This document shows, piece by piece, positions 1 to 7,951 of a DNA stretch of 16,800 nucleotides. The notes under the pieces were generated by a model. That model had not been told where the DNA came from. It worked only from the letters and a program-made list of their open reading frames with translations, and did no database searches. How positions within the stretch are numbered: the stretch's first letter is position 1; each line of letters opens with the position of its first letter. The stretch comes from JBBSQE01 sp038258095 (lineage in GTDB: Bacteria > Actinomycetota > Thermoleophilia > Solirubrobacterales > 70-9). The stretch lies in contig JBBSQE010000044.1 in the NCBI GenBank assembly GCA_038258095.1, positions 1-16,800 of the forward strand, in the 5' to 3' direction. The position numbers were made by a program, and so were the translations under genes.

Positions 1-76
1 CGCGACGCCGCCTGACCAAGACCTTCGATGCCCGAGAAAACACTTCCAACCCGAGCGATGAGCTCAGATCTGAACC
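1..76. other. left-edge leader upstream of mreC; end of upstream gene unresolved
   Basis: This short stretch precedes mreC. Frame 1 reads Arg-Asp-Ala-Ala and then stops at bases 13-15, so the tail of an upstream gene, plausibly mreB from the usual gene order, may end there. Another frame is also open through the region, so the tail cannot be assigned. I see no clear −10 box and no strong Shine-Dalgarno site before the mreC start. Confidence 0.25.
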
Positions 77-922
77 ATGTATCGCAAGCAGCTTCGCCGC
101 CGTAGAACGGTTCTCGCACTTCTCGTACTCAGCTCGTTCGCGTTGCTGACGGCCACCTATGGGCAGGGCTCCGGGGGCCTGCAGCAGGGCGTGGCGACCG
201 TCTTCAGCCCCCTCGAGAAGACGACCGACCGAGCGCTCAAGCCAGCCCGGGACCTCATCAACTGGTTCGACGAGACCTTCGACGCCCGTGGCGAGAACGA
301 GAAGCTGCGCGAGCAGCTCGCGACGGCGCAGAAGCAGGCGACGGCGGGCGAGGTCGCCGTCGAGCAGAACAACCAGTTCGCGCAGATCCTCGGCGTCAAC
401 CGCTCCGGCGTGATTCCGTCGGGGTACAGCCGCGTGACCGGCGAGGTCATCGGGAAGTCGCCCTCGGCCTGGTACACGTCGGTCACCGTCGACCGCGGGT
501 CGAGTGACGGCGTCAAGGTCGACGATCCGGTCATCAACGGCCAGGGGCTCATCGGCAGCGTCGCCGAGGTCACGGGCAGCTCGGCGGTGGTGAGGCTGAT
601 CACCGACCCCGACAGCCGGGTCTCCGGGAAGGTCGCCCGCAACGGCACGCAGGGCGTCGTCACTCCGGTCGTCGGCGACCCGAGCGACCTGACCCTCGAG
701 TTTCTCGACTCCGGCAAGGACATCCAACGCGGCCAGCCGGTCGTCACGGCCGGGTGGCGCGGCGACGGTGTCGCCTCCAGGTTTCCCCCGAACCTGCTGA
801 TCGGACTGGTGAGCAAGGCGTCCCTCTCCGAGCAGGAGGCCGCGCAGCAGGTCCACCTCACCCCGGCCGCTGACATCGCGAACATCGACATCGTCGAGAT
901 CCTCACGGGTGGCGACAGGTGA
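77..922 (+). CDS. mreC: rod shape-determining protein MreC
   Basis: MreC is a bitopic membrane protein of the elongasome. It sits mostly outside the cytoplasmic membrane and activates or scaffolds the PBP2-RodA peptidoglycan synthase in line with MreB filaments. The 281-residue product shows the family layout: a basic N-terminus, one membrane helix at about residues 11-28, a coiled coil at about 72-100 (ENEKLREQL...), and a C-terminal double beta-barrel at about 115-278. That part carries the typical VIGKSPSAWY and VDRGSSDGV blocks, and length is normal. It starts at ATG 77 with a weak ribosome site, and its TGA overlaps the mreD GTG by four bases, so the two are translationally coupled. It is the first gene of a run ending with rodA. 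Identity is clear from motifs and neighbours. Confidence 0.95.
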   Translation: MYRKQLRRRRTVLALLVLSSFALLTATYGQGSGGLQQGVATVFSPLEKTTDRALKPARDLINWFDETFDARGENEKLREQLATAQKQATAGEVAVEQNNQFAQILGVNRSGVIPSGYSRVTGEVIGKSPSAWYTSVTVDRGSSDGVKVDDPVINGQGLIGSVAEVTGSSAVVRLITDPDSRVSGKVARNGTQGVVTPVVGDPSDLTLEFLDSGKDIQRGQPVVTAGWRGDGVASRFPPNLLIGLVSKASLSEQEAAQQVHLTPAADIANIDIVEILTGGDR

Positions 923-1461
923 TCGTCACTCCCCTCATCGGCGCTCGGATGGTCCTGATCGTCGTCCTCGGCGTGTTGCTCCAGGTCTCGTTCTTCTCGC
1001 AGGTCGAGCTCTTTCACACGAGCCCCGACGTGTTGCCGGCGGTGGTGGTCTGCCTCGGCCTTCTCGGCGGCTCGATGACCGGCGCGGTCAGCGGATTCTC
1101 CGCTGGCCTGCTGCTCGACTGTCTCCTGCTCGCTCCACTCGGGGCCGGCTCACTGGTCCTGCTCGCCACCGGCTACCTCGCCGGCCTCTACCGGGAGCGG
1201 TTCGGGTTGGGCGGCCGGTGGACGCCGGCGCTTCTGTGCATGGGCCTGACGCTCTTCGCCCTCACGGCAGCCGCGCTGATGCAACTGATGCTCGGCGTCG
1301 ACGCGCCGGTCAGCGTTCTCGTCGTCCGCGACATCCTCGTGCAGACGGCCTTCGCATTCTTCCTCGGCTGGCCCATCTACCTAGCGACCAGGCGGGCTCT
1401 CCGCGCGGCGATCGTCGACGACCACGCGGTCCGCCGCGCCGGGCCGGTGGTGTCCGCCTGA
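919..1461 (+). CDS. mreD: rod shape-determining protein MreD
   Basis: MreD is a small polytopic membrane protein that works with MreC and the PBP2-RodA complex in cell elongation. The product is 180 residues and almost wholly hydrophobic, with about five predicted membrane spans. These include the first at about residues 10-28, later ones rich in Leu, Val and Ala, and a short basic cytoplasmic C-terminus. MreD is poorly conserved in sequence, so the call rests on hydropathy, length and its place between mreC and the PBP2 gene. It starts at GTG 919, inside a GTGA overlap with the mreC stop. Its own TGA shares one base with the next ATG (TGATG), which again points to coupled translation. Confidence 0.88.
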   Translation: MIVTPLIGARMVLIVVLGVLLQVSFFSQVELFHTSPDVLPAVVVCLGLLGGSMTGAVSGFSAGLLLDCLLLAPLGAGSLVLLATGYLAGLYRERFGLGGRWTPALLCMGLTLFALTAAALMQLMLGVDAPVSVLVVRDILVQTAFAFFLGWPIYLATRRALRAAIVDDHAVRRAGPVVSA

Positions 1462-3332
1462 TGTACCGCCACCCCGAGGAGCCCACCCTCCGGACGCCCT
1501 CCAGCCTCGCGCTGCGGGTGACGATCCTCGGTGGCCTCGCGGTCATCCTCTTCTGTGTCGTCTTCTTCCGTCTCTGGTACCTGCAGGTCCTGTCCGGGGA
1601 CAAGTACCTGGCACAGGCAAACGACAACCGCACGCGGACGACCCGCGTAACCGCGCCGCGCGGTGAGATCGTCGATCGCAACGGCAAGGTGCTCGTCGGC
1701 AACCGGACGGCCCTGGCGCTTCAGATCGACCCAGCGAAGCTCCCGGCAAACGATGCGCGAAAGCGCGCCGAGCTCGCGAAGGTCGGCGACCTCATCCACA
1801 TGTCCCTGAAGCGCGTGCGGATCACCATGCGCGACTCTCTCGCGGACATCCCGGGCGGGCCGGTCACGTTGCGACGCGACGTCGGCCACGACGTCGTCTT
1901 CTACATCGAGGAGAACCGGGACGCCTTCCCCGGGGTCGCCGTCAACCAGGTCTTCGTTCGGCGCTACCCCGACGGTAATCTCGCCGCCCACCTCCTCGGA
2001 TACGTTCGCGAGGTCACGCCGGCGGAGCTGAAGGACCCGAGCTTCCGCGGCACCGTGGCGGGCGATGAGGTCGGCCAGGAGGGGCTCGAGTACGAGTACG
2101 ACCGCTTCCTGCGGGGCATTCCCGGCGAGGAAAAGATCCAGGTGGACTCGGTCGGGCAGCCGAAGGGCCAGCTGGCGACGGTCGAGCCGAAGCCCGGAGA
2201 CACGTTGCGACTCTCCCTGAGCGCGAAGCTCCAACAGGCCGGTGAGTCGGCGCTCGCCGCCCGCGGTTTGCCCGGCGCCTTCGTGACGATGAACGTCGAG
2301 AATGGCGAGATCCTCGGGATGGGCTCGGCGCCGACATTCGATCCGTCCCTCTACGCGCGGCCGGTTCTCTCGCAGAAGATCGTCAACGGCCTGTTCAACG
2401 AGAACGCCGGCGCCCCGGCGCTCAACCGCGCCATCGCCGGGCTCTACCCGACGGGTTCGACCTTCAAGCCGATCACCTCGGTCGCGGCCCTCGAGACCGG
2501 GCTAGTGAAGCCGGACGAGATCATCAACGACACCGGGTCCTTCGACGTCGGCGACGTCAAGCGGCAGAACGCGGGCGGTGGCGCCTACGGGCCGATCTCG
2601 ATGCAGTACGCACTCCAGGTCTCCTCCGACGTCTTCTATTACATCCTCGGAGATCGCCTGTTCCGCCACAAGCCCTCGACCGAGCTCCAGGCCTGGGCTC
2701 ACAGCCTCGGCATCGGCCGTGACACGGGCATCGACCTGCCGGGCGAGCAGAGGGGGCTGCTCCCGACGCCCGCCTGGCGCAACAAGCTCTACAAGGAGGG
2801 CAACACCGACCGGCCCTGGTCAGAGGGCGACAACGTCAGCCTCGCGGTCGGGCAGGGCGATCTGCAGGCGTCGCCGCTGCAGCTCGCGGTCGCCTACGCG
2901 ACGATCGCGAACGGTGGAACCGTCGTGACGCCACACCTCGGGATGGAGATCGAGGACTCCGCCGGGAGGATCGTCCAGGAGATGAATCCGGGGCCCGAGC
3001 GCCACATCAAGATCAACCCCGCCTATCGTCAGGTGATCATGGACGGTCTCCACGATGCAGCACAGAGCCCGGGCGGGACCTCATACGGGATCTTCGGCGG
3101 CTTCCCGATCCCCGTTGCGGGCAAGACCGGTACGGCCGAGCGCTACGGGCACCTCGACCAGTCCTGGTATGCGGTCATGGCTCCCTATCCCGATCCGAAG
3201 ATCGTCACCATCGTGACCTTCGAGGACGGCGGCTTCGGTGCCGACACCGCCGCCCCGGCGGCGCTCGAGATCCTCTCGAAGTACTACGACAAGCAGGCGA
3301 AGCAGGTCGCGGCGAGCGGGCCGGTGGAGTAG
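1461..3332 (+). CDS. mrdA: penicillin-binding protein 2, elongasome transpeptidase
   Basis: This is a class B penicillin-binding protein that cross-links peptidoglycan during elongation, in complex with RodA. The 623-residue protein has a short cytoplasmic N-terminus and one membrane helix at about residues 18-40. The dimerisation/pedestal domain follows, with the signature APRGEIVDRNGKVL near residues 65-80. The transpeptidase domain shows SxxK as STFK with nucleophile Ser333 and Lys336, the second motif as Ser388-Ser389-Asp390, and KTGT at 555-558. SSD in place of SxN is normal for the PBP2/MrdA branch. The frame stays open upstream to 909, but that stretch overlaps all of mreD, and the protein has its family N-terminus at ATG 1461. 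The start shares one base with the mreD stop, and the TAG directly abuts rodA. Confidence 0.95.
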   Translation: MYRHPEEPTLRTPSSLALRVTILGGLAVILFCVVFFRLWYLQVLSGDKYLAQANDNRTRTTRVTAPRGEIVDRNGKVLVGNRTALALQIDPAKLPANDARKRAELAKVGDLIHMSLKRVRITMRDSLADIPGGPVTLRRDVGHDVVFYIEENRDAFPGVAVNQVFVRRYPDGNLAAHLLGYVREVTPAELKDPSFRGTVAGDEVGQEGLEYEYDRFLRGIPGEEKIQVDSVGQPKGQLATVEPKPGDTLRLSLSAKLQQAGESALAARGLPGAFVTMNVENGEILGMGSAPTFDPSLYARPVLSQKIVNGLFNENAGAPALNRAIAGLYPTGSTFKPITSVAALETGLVKPDEIINDTGSFDVGDVKRQNAGGGAYGPISMQYALQVSSDVFYYILGDRLFRHKPSTELQAWAHSLGIGRDTGIDLPGEQRGLLPTPAWRNKLYKEGNTDRPWSEGDNVSLAVGQGDLQASPLQLAVAYATIANGGTVVTPHLGMEIEDSAGRIVQEMNPGPERHIKINPAYRQVIMDGLHDAAQSPGGTSYGIFGGFPIPVAGKTGTAERYGHLDQSWYAVMAPYPDPKIVTIVTFEDGGFGADTAAPAALEILSKYYDKQAKQVAASGPVE

Positions 3333-4550
3333 TTGGCGACCGCCCGCACACTCACCCGCACTCCGGCCTCCACGCGGGTCCGAGCCGAGCCGTTCACCAC
3401 CGAGCCGAGCCTGGCGGAGCGCCTCGGACTGCCCTACATGGATCCGATCCTGATCGTCTCGGCGCTCGCGCTGGTCGGCTTCAGCGTCTTCACGCTGGCC
3501 CAGGCGACCCAGGGCGACATCCCGGGCAGCCCGCTCTTCTACGTCGAGCGCCAGGCCGTCTATGGGATCCTCGGTCTCATCGCGATGCTTGCCCTGACCC
3601 GGATCGACTACTCGCGATTCCGCGAGCTCCGCGTCGGGCTCTATACGTTCCTCTGCGCGAGCATCTCGCTCGTCATCCTCTTCGGGTTCTCGGCGCGCGG
3701 CTCTCGACGGGCCTTCGAACTCCCCTTCTTCTCCTTCCAGCCATCGGAGCTCGGCAAGCTGCTTCTCGCGCTTGCCCTTGCGGGCTTCGTCATCGATGGC
3801 GCCAGACGCGGGTCCGCGGTGCAGCGCACCGTTAGGTACCTGATTCTCGGCCTGGCGCCCGCTGCACTCGTGTTTTTGCAGCCCGACCTCGGCACCGCAT
3901 TGGTGTACGGGGCCACCACCCTCGCCGTGATGTTCGTGGCAGGCGTCCGCTGGACGCACTTCGCCGCCATCGGTGCAGGGCTCGTCGTCATCATCTCCCT
4001 GGTCCTCGTGGTCGCGCCCATGGTGGGCACGCCAGTTCTCAAGGGCTACCAGGAGCAGCGGCTCACCGCCTTCCTGCATCCTTCAGATGACCCTGCCGAC
4101 GCCAGTTATCAGCAACGTCAGGCCACGATCGCCATCGGTTCCGGTCAGAAGACCGGCCGCGGCGACCGGGCCACACAGACGCGGCTCGACTTTGTTCCCG
4201 AGCGGCACACCGATTTCATCTTCAGTGTGATCGGTGAGCGCTACGGGTTCATGGGAGCCGCGCTCGTCCTGTCCCTCTACGCCCTTCTTCTCTGGCGGGC
4301 GCTGCGGATCGTGACGCTCTCGAAGAATTTGTACGGGACCCTGGTGGCCGGAGGAATCACCTTCGCGCTGTTGTTTCAGGTCTTCGTCAACGTCGGGATG
4401 AACCTGGGGATCATGCCCATCACGGGCATACCCCTACCCTTGATGAGCTACGGAGGATCTTCGGTCCTCGCAACGTTCCTCGCCATCGGCATCCTCGAGA
4501 GCATCCACATGCAGTCGCGGCTCAGCCAGAAGGGCGCATGGGCGTACTGA
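3333..4550 (+). CDS. rodA: RodA, SEDS-family peptidoglycan glycosyltransferase
   Basis: RodA polymerises lipid II into glycan strands and partners with PBP2 encoded just upstream. The 405-residue product is polytopic, about ten membrane helices, and carries the SEDS hallmarks: FQPSELGK, QPDLGTA, then PERHTDFIF with the conserved loop aspartate at residue 294 (the family's essential Asp). Near the end are the PITGIPLPLMSYGGSS and GILESI blocks. I take the start at TTG 3333, directly after the PBP2 stop, because a GGTGGAG ribosome site lies at 3323-3329. An in-frame ATG at 3438 would remove a 35-residue polar N-terminal extension and remains possible. Neighbours favour RodA over the related division protein FtsW. 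Confidence 0.94.
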   Translation: MATARTLTRTPASTRVRAEPFTTEPSLAERLGLPYMDPILIVSALALVGFSVFTLAQATQGDIPGSPLFYVERQAVYGILGLIAMLALTRIDYSRFRELRVGLYTFLCASISLVILFGFSARGSRRAFELPFFSFQPSELGKLLLALALAGFVIDGARRGSAVQRTVRYLILGLAPAALVFLQPDLGTALVYGATTLAVMFVAGVRWTHFAAIGAGLVVIISLVLVVAPMVGTPVLKGYQEQRLTAFLHPSDDPADASYQQRQATIAIGSGQKTGRGDRATQTRLDFVPERHTDFIFSVIGERYGFMGAALVLSLYALLLWRALRIVTLSKNLYGTLVAGGITFALLFQVFVNVGMNLGIMPITGIPLPLMSYGGSSVLATFLAIGILESIHMQSRLSQKGAWAY

Positions 4551-4558
4551 TCCAGTGA

Positions 4559-4588
4559 GTCTGCAGCGCCCCCACGGCGAGCGCAGAC
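4559..4588 (+). other. weak hairpin in the rodA-RNase E/G intergenic leader
   Basis: GTCTGC at 4559-4564 pairs with GCAGAC at 4583-4588. A bulged A and two further GC pairs can extend the stem inward. It lies in the 66-base gap between rodA and the RNase gene and has no T-run after it, so it is not a typical terminator. It could be a structured leader, since RNase E of Escherichia coli is known to regulate its own mRNA through the 5' leader. That link is only an analogy, and a chance pairing in GC-rich DNA is equally possible. Confidence 0.25.
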
Positions 4589-4616
4589 CGCGCCATTCAA
4601 GAACTGAGTTGAACAA

Positions 4617-6530
4617 ATGAAGAAGACTATTTTGGTTTCCGCCGATCGCGGCGAGACCCGCGTCGCCGTGCTCGAAGCAAAGGGCGCCGGCGGCGCCGCC
4701 AAGTCCGGGGAGGCGAAGGCCGCCCCCAAGAGCGCCAAGTCCTCCGGTCGCCAGAAGAATCACGGCCATGTCGCCGAGCTCTACATCGAGCGCCGCGGGC
4801 GCCGGTCGATCGTCGGCAACATCTACAAGGGCGTCGTCGACAACGTGCTTCCGGGCATGGAGGCGGCCTTCGTCGACATCGGCCTGGAGCGAAACGGCTT
4901 CCTGCACGTCGACGAGATCGTCATGCCGGACGGCCAGCAGGGCCCGCGCCGCGGGCGCGGAGGTGGCGGCAAGGGCCAGTCGATCGACCAGCTCATCAAG
5001 CCCAAGCAGGAGATCGTCGTGCAGGTCGTCAAGGACCCGCTGAAGACGAAGGGCGCACGGCTGTCGATGAGCCTCTCGATCGCGGGCCGCTATCTCGTCT
5101 ACGCGCCGCATGGCTCGGGCGTCGGTGTCAGCCGGCGGCTCGGTGACAAGGAGCGCGACCGGCTGCGCAAGCTCGTCGACAAGAGCTACGACGGGCCGGG
5201 CGGGCTGATTGTCCGCACCGCCGCCCACGGCGCCAAGAAGGCGGACTTCGTCCGCGAGGTCGGCTACCTGCACAAGCTGAACAAGGTGCTCGAGACGCGC
5301 ACGGAACAGACCCAGGCGCCGGACCTCGTCTTCCAGGAGGCGGACCTGCCGGTGCGCGTCCTGCGTGACGTCTTCCTGTCCGATTTCGAGAAGGCGATCA
5401 TCGACTCCCCGAAGCAGTTCGACCGGGTGACCAGCTTCTTCCAGCGCACAGCGCCGGAGCTGGTTGACGGGGTCGAGCTCTACGAGGACACGAAGCCGCT
5501 GTTCGAGCGCTGGGACATCGACCGCGAGATCCAATCGACGCTGAGCCGGCGGGTCGACCTGCCGTCAGGCGGCTACCTGATGATCGACTACGCGGAGGCC
5601 CTGACGGTCATCGACATCAACTCCGGCAGCTTCACGGGCCGGGGCAAGGGCGGCCTCGAGGAGACGATCACCCGTGTCAACACCGAGGCCGCGGACGAGG
5701 TCGTCCGCCAGCTCCGGCTGCGCGACATCGGCGGGATCATCGTCATCGATTTCATCGACATGGCACGTGCGCGCAACCGCGACAAGGTGCTGAAGACGCT
5801 GAAGAAGGAGCTCGATCTCGACAAGTCAAAGAGCTACGTCGTAGAAGTATCTCCTCTTGGGTTGGTCGAGATGACCCGCCAGAACGTGACCGACGGCGTG
5901 CGCGAGATCCTCACGACGGTGTGCCCGACCTGCGACGGCGAGGCGGTCGTGCTTTCCGCCGAGACGGTCGCGCTCGACGGCCTGCGCAAGCTGCGCGACA
6001 TCGCCGCCGAACACAAGGATGCCGAGGCGTTCCTGCTGCGGGTCAACCCGAAGGTCGGCGCCGTCCTGATCGATCCCGAGACCGGCCTGGCCGAGCTCGA
6101 GGCCGAGACGGGGAAGCAGTTTCACTTCGAGGGCGGCGACGCGCTGCCGATCGACACCTTCCAGGTGTCGGACTCGGGGAGCCGCGAGGCGATTGAGGAG
6201 CGGGCTCTCCCGTTCAAGGTCGGCGAGGAGGTCCTGGTGCGGATCGAGGAGCCTCACATGTACAACGCGAACGACGCGATCGCCCGCGTGGATTCGTACA
6301 TCGTCAGCGTCACGGGAGGCGGTCGTTTCGTAGGCGAGCGCAAGCTCGTGCGCATCGAGGAGGTCGAGCGGGCCGCCGCGGTAGCGACGCTCCCGGGTGT
6401 TGAGTCGCCCAACGGCGACGGCGAGGATGGGGGTTCGGGCTCCAAGGAGCTAGAATCCGCTGCCTCGGGCTCTCGCAGGCGTGGTCGTCGCGGTGGACGC
6501 GGACGGTCACGCCGCGGCTCGCAGGACTGA
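4617..6530 (+). CDS. rng: ribonuclease E/G family endoribonuclease
   Basis: This endonuclease cleaves single-stranded AU-rich RNA in mRNA decay and in rRNA and tRNA maturation. The 637-residue product opens with the family's first strand (residues 3-20, TILVSADRGETRVAVLE). It is followed by an Ala/Lys/Gly-rich segment at 21-50 that RNase G lacks, then the S1-like core from about 51 (IVGNIYKGVVDNVLPGMEAAF) with an Arg/Gly-rich loop at 105-121. The catalytic DNase I-like subdomain has the two metal-binding aspartates, Asp333 in VIDINS and Asp378 in IVIDFIDM. The zinc-link motif is CPTC at Cys436 and Cys439. The tail is Arg/Gly-rich (RRRGRRGGRGRSRRG), a likely RNA-binding patch. It starts at ATG 4617 and lies upstream of rplU-rpmA, as in many actinobacteria. 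The long C-terminal scaffold of proteobacterial RNase E is absent, so rng or rne naming is a matter of choice. Confidence 0.93.
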   Translation: MKKTILVSADRGETRVAVLEAKGAGGAAKSGEAKAAPKSAKSSGRQKNHGHVAELYIERRGRRSIVGNIYKGVVDNVLPGMEAAFVDIGLERNGFLHVDEIVMPDGQQGPRRGRGGGGKGQSIDQLIKPKQEIVVQVVKDPLKTKGARLSMSLSIAGRYLVYAPHGSGVGVSRRLGDKERDRLRKLVDKSYDGPGGLIVRTAAHGAKKADFVREVGYLHKLNKVLETRTEQTQAPDLVFQEADLPVRVLRDVFLSDFEKAIIDSPKQFDRVTSFFQRTAPELVDGVELYEDTKPLFERWDIDREIQSTLSRRVDLPSGGYLMIDYAEALTVIDINSGSFTGRGKGGLEETITRVNTEAADEVVRQLRLRDIGGIIVIDFIDMARARNRDKVLKTLKKELDLDKSKSYVVEVSPLGLVEMTRQNVTDGVREILTTVCPTCDGEAVVLSAETVALDGLRKLRDIAAEHKDAEAFLLRVNPKVGAVLIDPETGLAELEAETGKQFHFEGGDALPIDTFQVSDSGSREAIEERALPFKVGEEVLVRIEEPHMYNANDAIARVDSYIVSVTGGGRFVGERKLVRIEEVERAAAVATLPGVESPNGDGEDGGSGSKELESAASGSRRRGRRGGRGRSRRGSQD

Positions 6531-6554
6531 CACGGGCGAAGCAGACGAAGAGAC

Positions 6555-6953
6555 ATGGCCAAAGCAGACACAAACGACACCTACGCGATCGTCGAATCCG
6601 GCAACAAGCAGTTCCGGGTCGAGAAGGGCACGTCCCTGCTCGTTGACCGCCTGTCTGACGACGCAGGTGCGACCGTCGCCCTCCGCGCCGTGATGTTCCG
6701 CGATGGTGACGATGTGATCGCCGCGCCGGACGAGCTGGCCAAGGTCAAGGTCGAGGCGACCGTGGCAGAGCACCTGCGCGGCACCAAGATCAAGGTCTTC
6801 AAGTACAAGGCGAAGAAGGGCTACCGCCGGCGTGCCGGGCACCGCTCCGAGTTGACCAGGCTTGAGGTCACCGACATCAAGAAGCTGGCCCGCAAGCCCG
6901 CCGCCAAGAAGCAGAGCGGCAGCGCCGCCAAGGAGGAATCTGATGGCTCATAA
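6555..6953 (+). CDS. rplU: 50S ribosomal protein bL21
   Basis: bL21 is a structural protein of the large ribosomal subunit that contacts 23S rRNA. The 132-residue product starts YAIVESGNKQFRVEKGT and contains the L21 signature IKVFKYKAKKGYRRRAGHR near residues 75-95. The core is about 105 residues, the usual family size. An extra Lys/Ala/Ser-rich tail of about 25 residues follows, which looks disordered and basic and may bind RNA. It starts at ATG 6555, with a GAAGAG ribosome site before it and a 24-base gap after the RNase gene. Its end overlaps the start of rpmA by 11 bases, and its tail codons contain the strong AAGGAGGAA site used by rpmA. Confidence 0.95.
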   Translation: MAKADTNDTYAIVESGNKQFRVEKGTSLLVDRLSDDAGATVALRAVMFRDGDDVIAAPDELAKVKVEATVAEHLRGTKIKVFKYKAKKGYRRRAGHRSELTRLEVTDIKKLARKPAAKKQSGSAAKEESDGS

Positions 6954-7200
6954 GAAGGGGCTCGGCTCCTCACGAAACGGTCGTGACTCGAACCCGAAGA
7001 TGCTCGGAGTCAAGGTGTTCTCCGGCCAGACGGTCACCGGCGGCGAGATCATCGTCCGCCAGCGCGGCACCCGGTTTTGGCCCGGTGAGGGCACCGGCCT
7101 GGGCCGCGACCACACGATCTTTGCGACCCGCCCGGGGACGGTTGAGTTCAAGCAGGCGCGCAAGGGCCGCACGATCACCGTCCTGCCCGACGGCGAGTAG
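6943..7200 (+). CDS. rpmA: 50S ribosomal protein bL27
   Basis: bL27 lies near the peptidyl-transferase centre, its N-terminal tail reaching towards the tRNA CCA ends. The 85-residue product has the usual length and begins directly with MAHKKGLGSSRNGRDS. It therefore lacks the cleaved N-terminal extension found in Firmicutes. VRQRGTRF, GLGRDHTIFA and the C-terminal strand are all recognisable. Trp46 stands where most bL27 proteins have His in the RFHPG block. I chose ATG 6943, inside the rplU tail, because a strong AAGGAGGAA site lies 5-6 bases before it and it gives the canonical N-terminus. The frame is open farther upstream, but that is rplU in another frame. Confidence 0.95.
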   Translation: MAHKKGLGSSRNGRDSNPKMLGVKVFSGQTVTGGEIIVRQRGTRFWPGEGTGLGRDHTIFATRPGTVEFKQARKGRTITVLPDGE

Positions 7201-7242
7201 GGGCCGGCGCGGCCGTCTGCGGCCTGCCGGCGGGAGAGTGAC

Positions 7243-7944
7243 GTGAGCGACCTCGTCTCCTACGACCTGGACGCCTCGAGTGGCGTCGCCACGATCACCA
7301 TGGACGACGGCAAGGTGAACGCCCAGTCGCCGGCGATGCTGCGCGCTTTGAGCGCGGCACTCGATCGCGCCGAGGACGAGGCATCCGTCGTCGTCCTGAC
7401 CGGGCGCGAGCAGATCTTCTCGGCAGGGTTCGACCTCAAGGTGTTCCAGGAGCGCCCGGAGGAGCTCGGTGAGATGATCACGCTCGGCGCCAGGCTGAAC
7501 GAACGGCTCCTCGGCTTCCCGAGGCCGGTCATCGCGACCGTCAACGGGAACGCGATCGCGGCGGGCGCCTTCCTCGCCCTCTCGGCTGACGTGCGGATCG
7601 GAGTCGAGGGCCCGTTCCGGATCGGGATGAACGAGGTGCTGATCGGGCTGACGGTCCCGGTTGCGTTTGTAGAGCTGGCGCGGCACAGGATGGCGCCGGC
7701 GCACTTCGACAGGGCACTCGGGCTCGCGGAGATGTACTCGCCGGAGGACGCCGTCGAGGCAGGCTTCTTCGACCGCGTGGTGGTGCCGGACGAGTTGGCG
7801 GCAGCGACGCGGGACGCGGCGGCCACGGCCGCGGGGCTGAACCTCGACGCTCACGCGGCGATGAAGCTGCGCGTCCGTGCTCCCGTGCTGGAGGCGATGG
7901 CCGCCGCGATCGAGTCGGAGCTGGACCCGAGCGTCTCGTTCTGA
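7243..7944 (+). CDS. crotonase-family (enoyl-CoA hydratase/isomerase-like) protein
   Basis: This protein belongs to the crotonase fold, whose members act on acyl-CoA thioesters. The 233-residue product is slightly short for the family. The first oxyanion-hole block is SAGFDLK (near residue 65), and the second is AIAAGAFLALSADVRI (near 105-120). The position matching Glu144 of rat mitochondrial enoyl-CoA hydratase is Phe110, whereas Glu131 in NEVLIG matches Glu164. With one of the two catalytic glutamates missing, classical hydration is doubtful, and isomerase, hydrolase or another activity is possible. It starts at GTG 7243 after a GGGAGAG ribosome site. Its stop lies seven bases before obg, so it is probably co-transcribed. 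A fatty-acid-type enzyme between rpmA and obg is an insertion into an otherwise standard gene order. Confidence 0.82.
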   Translation: MSDLVSYDLDASSGVATITMDDGKVNAQSPAMLRALSAALDRAEDEASVVVLTGREQIFSAGFDLKVFQERPEELGEMITLGARLNERLLGFPRPVIATVNGNAIAAGAFLALSADVRIGVEGPFRIGMNEVLIGLTVPVAFVELARHRMAPAHFDRALGLAEMYSPEDAVEAGFFDRVVVPDELAAATRDAAATAAGLNLDAHAAMKLRVRAPVLEAMAAAIESELDPSVSF

Positions 7945-7951
7945 GCGGACG

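Noticed and set aside
909..1460. Upstream extension of the PBP2 frame back to 909
   Set aside because: It covers all of mreD in another frame, is Arg/Pro/Gly-rich without PBP features, and the family N-terminus begins at ATG 1461.
6862..6942. N-terminal extension of bL27 within rplU
   Set aside because: The canonical MAHKKG start at 6943 has a strong Shine-Dalgarno site; the extension is out-of-frame rplU sequence.
7201..7242. Terminator after rpmA (GGCCGGCGCGGCC stretch)
   Set aside because: The GC-rich self-complementary bases have no T-run, and the next gene follows after 42 bases with its own ribosome site.
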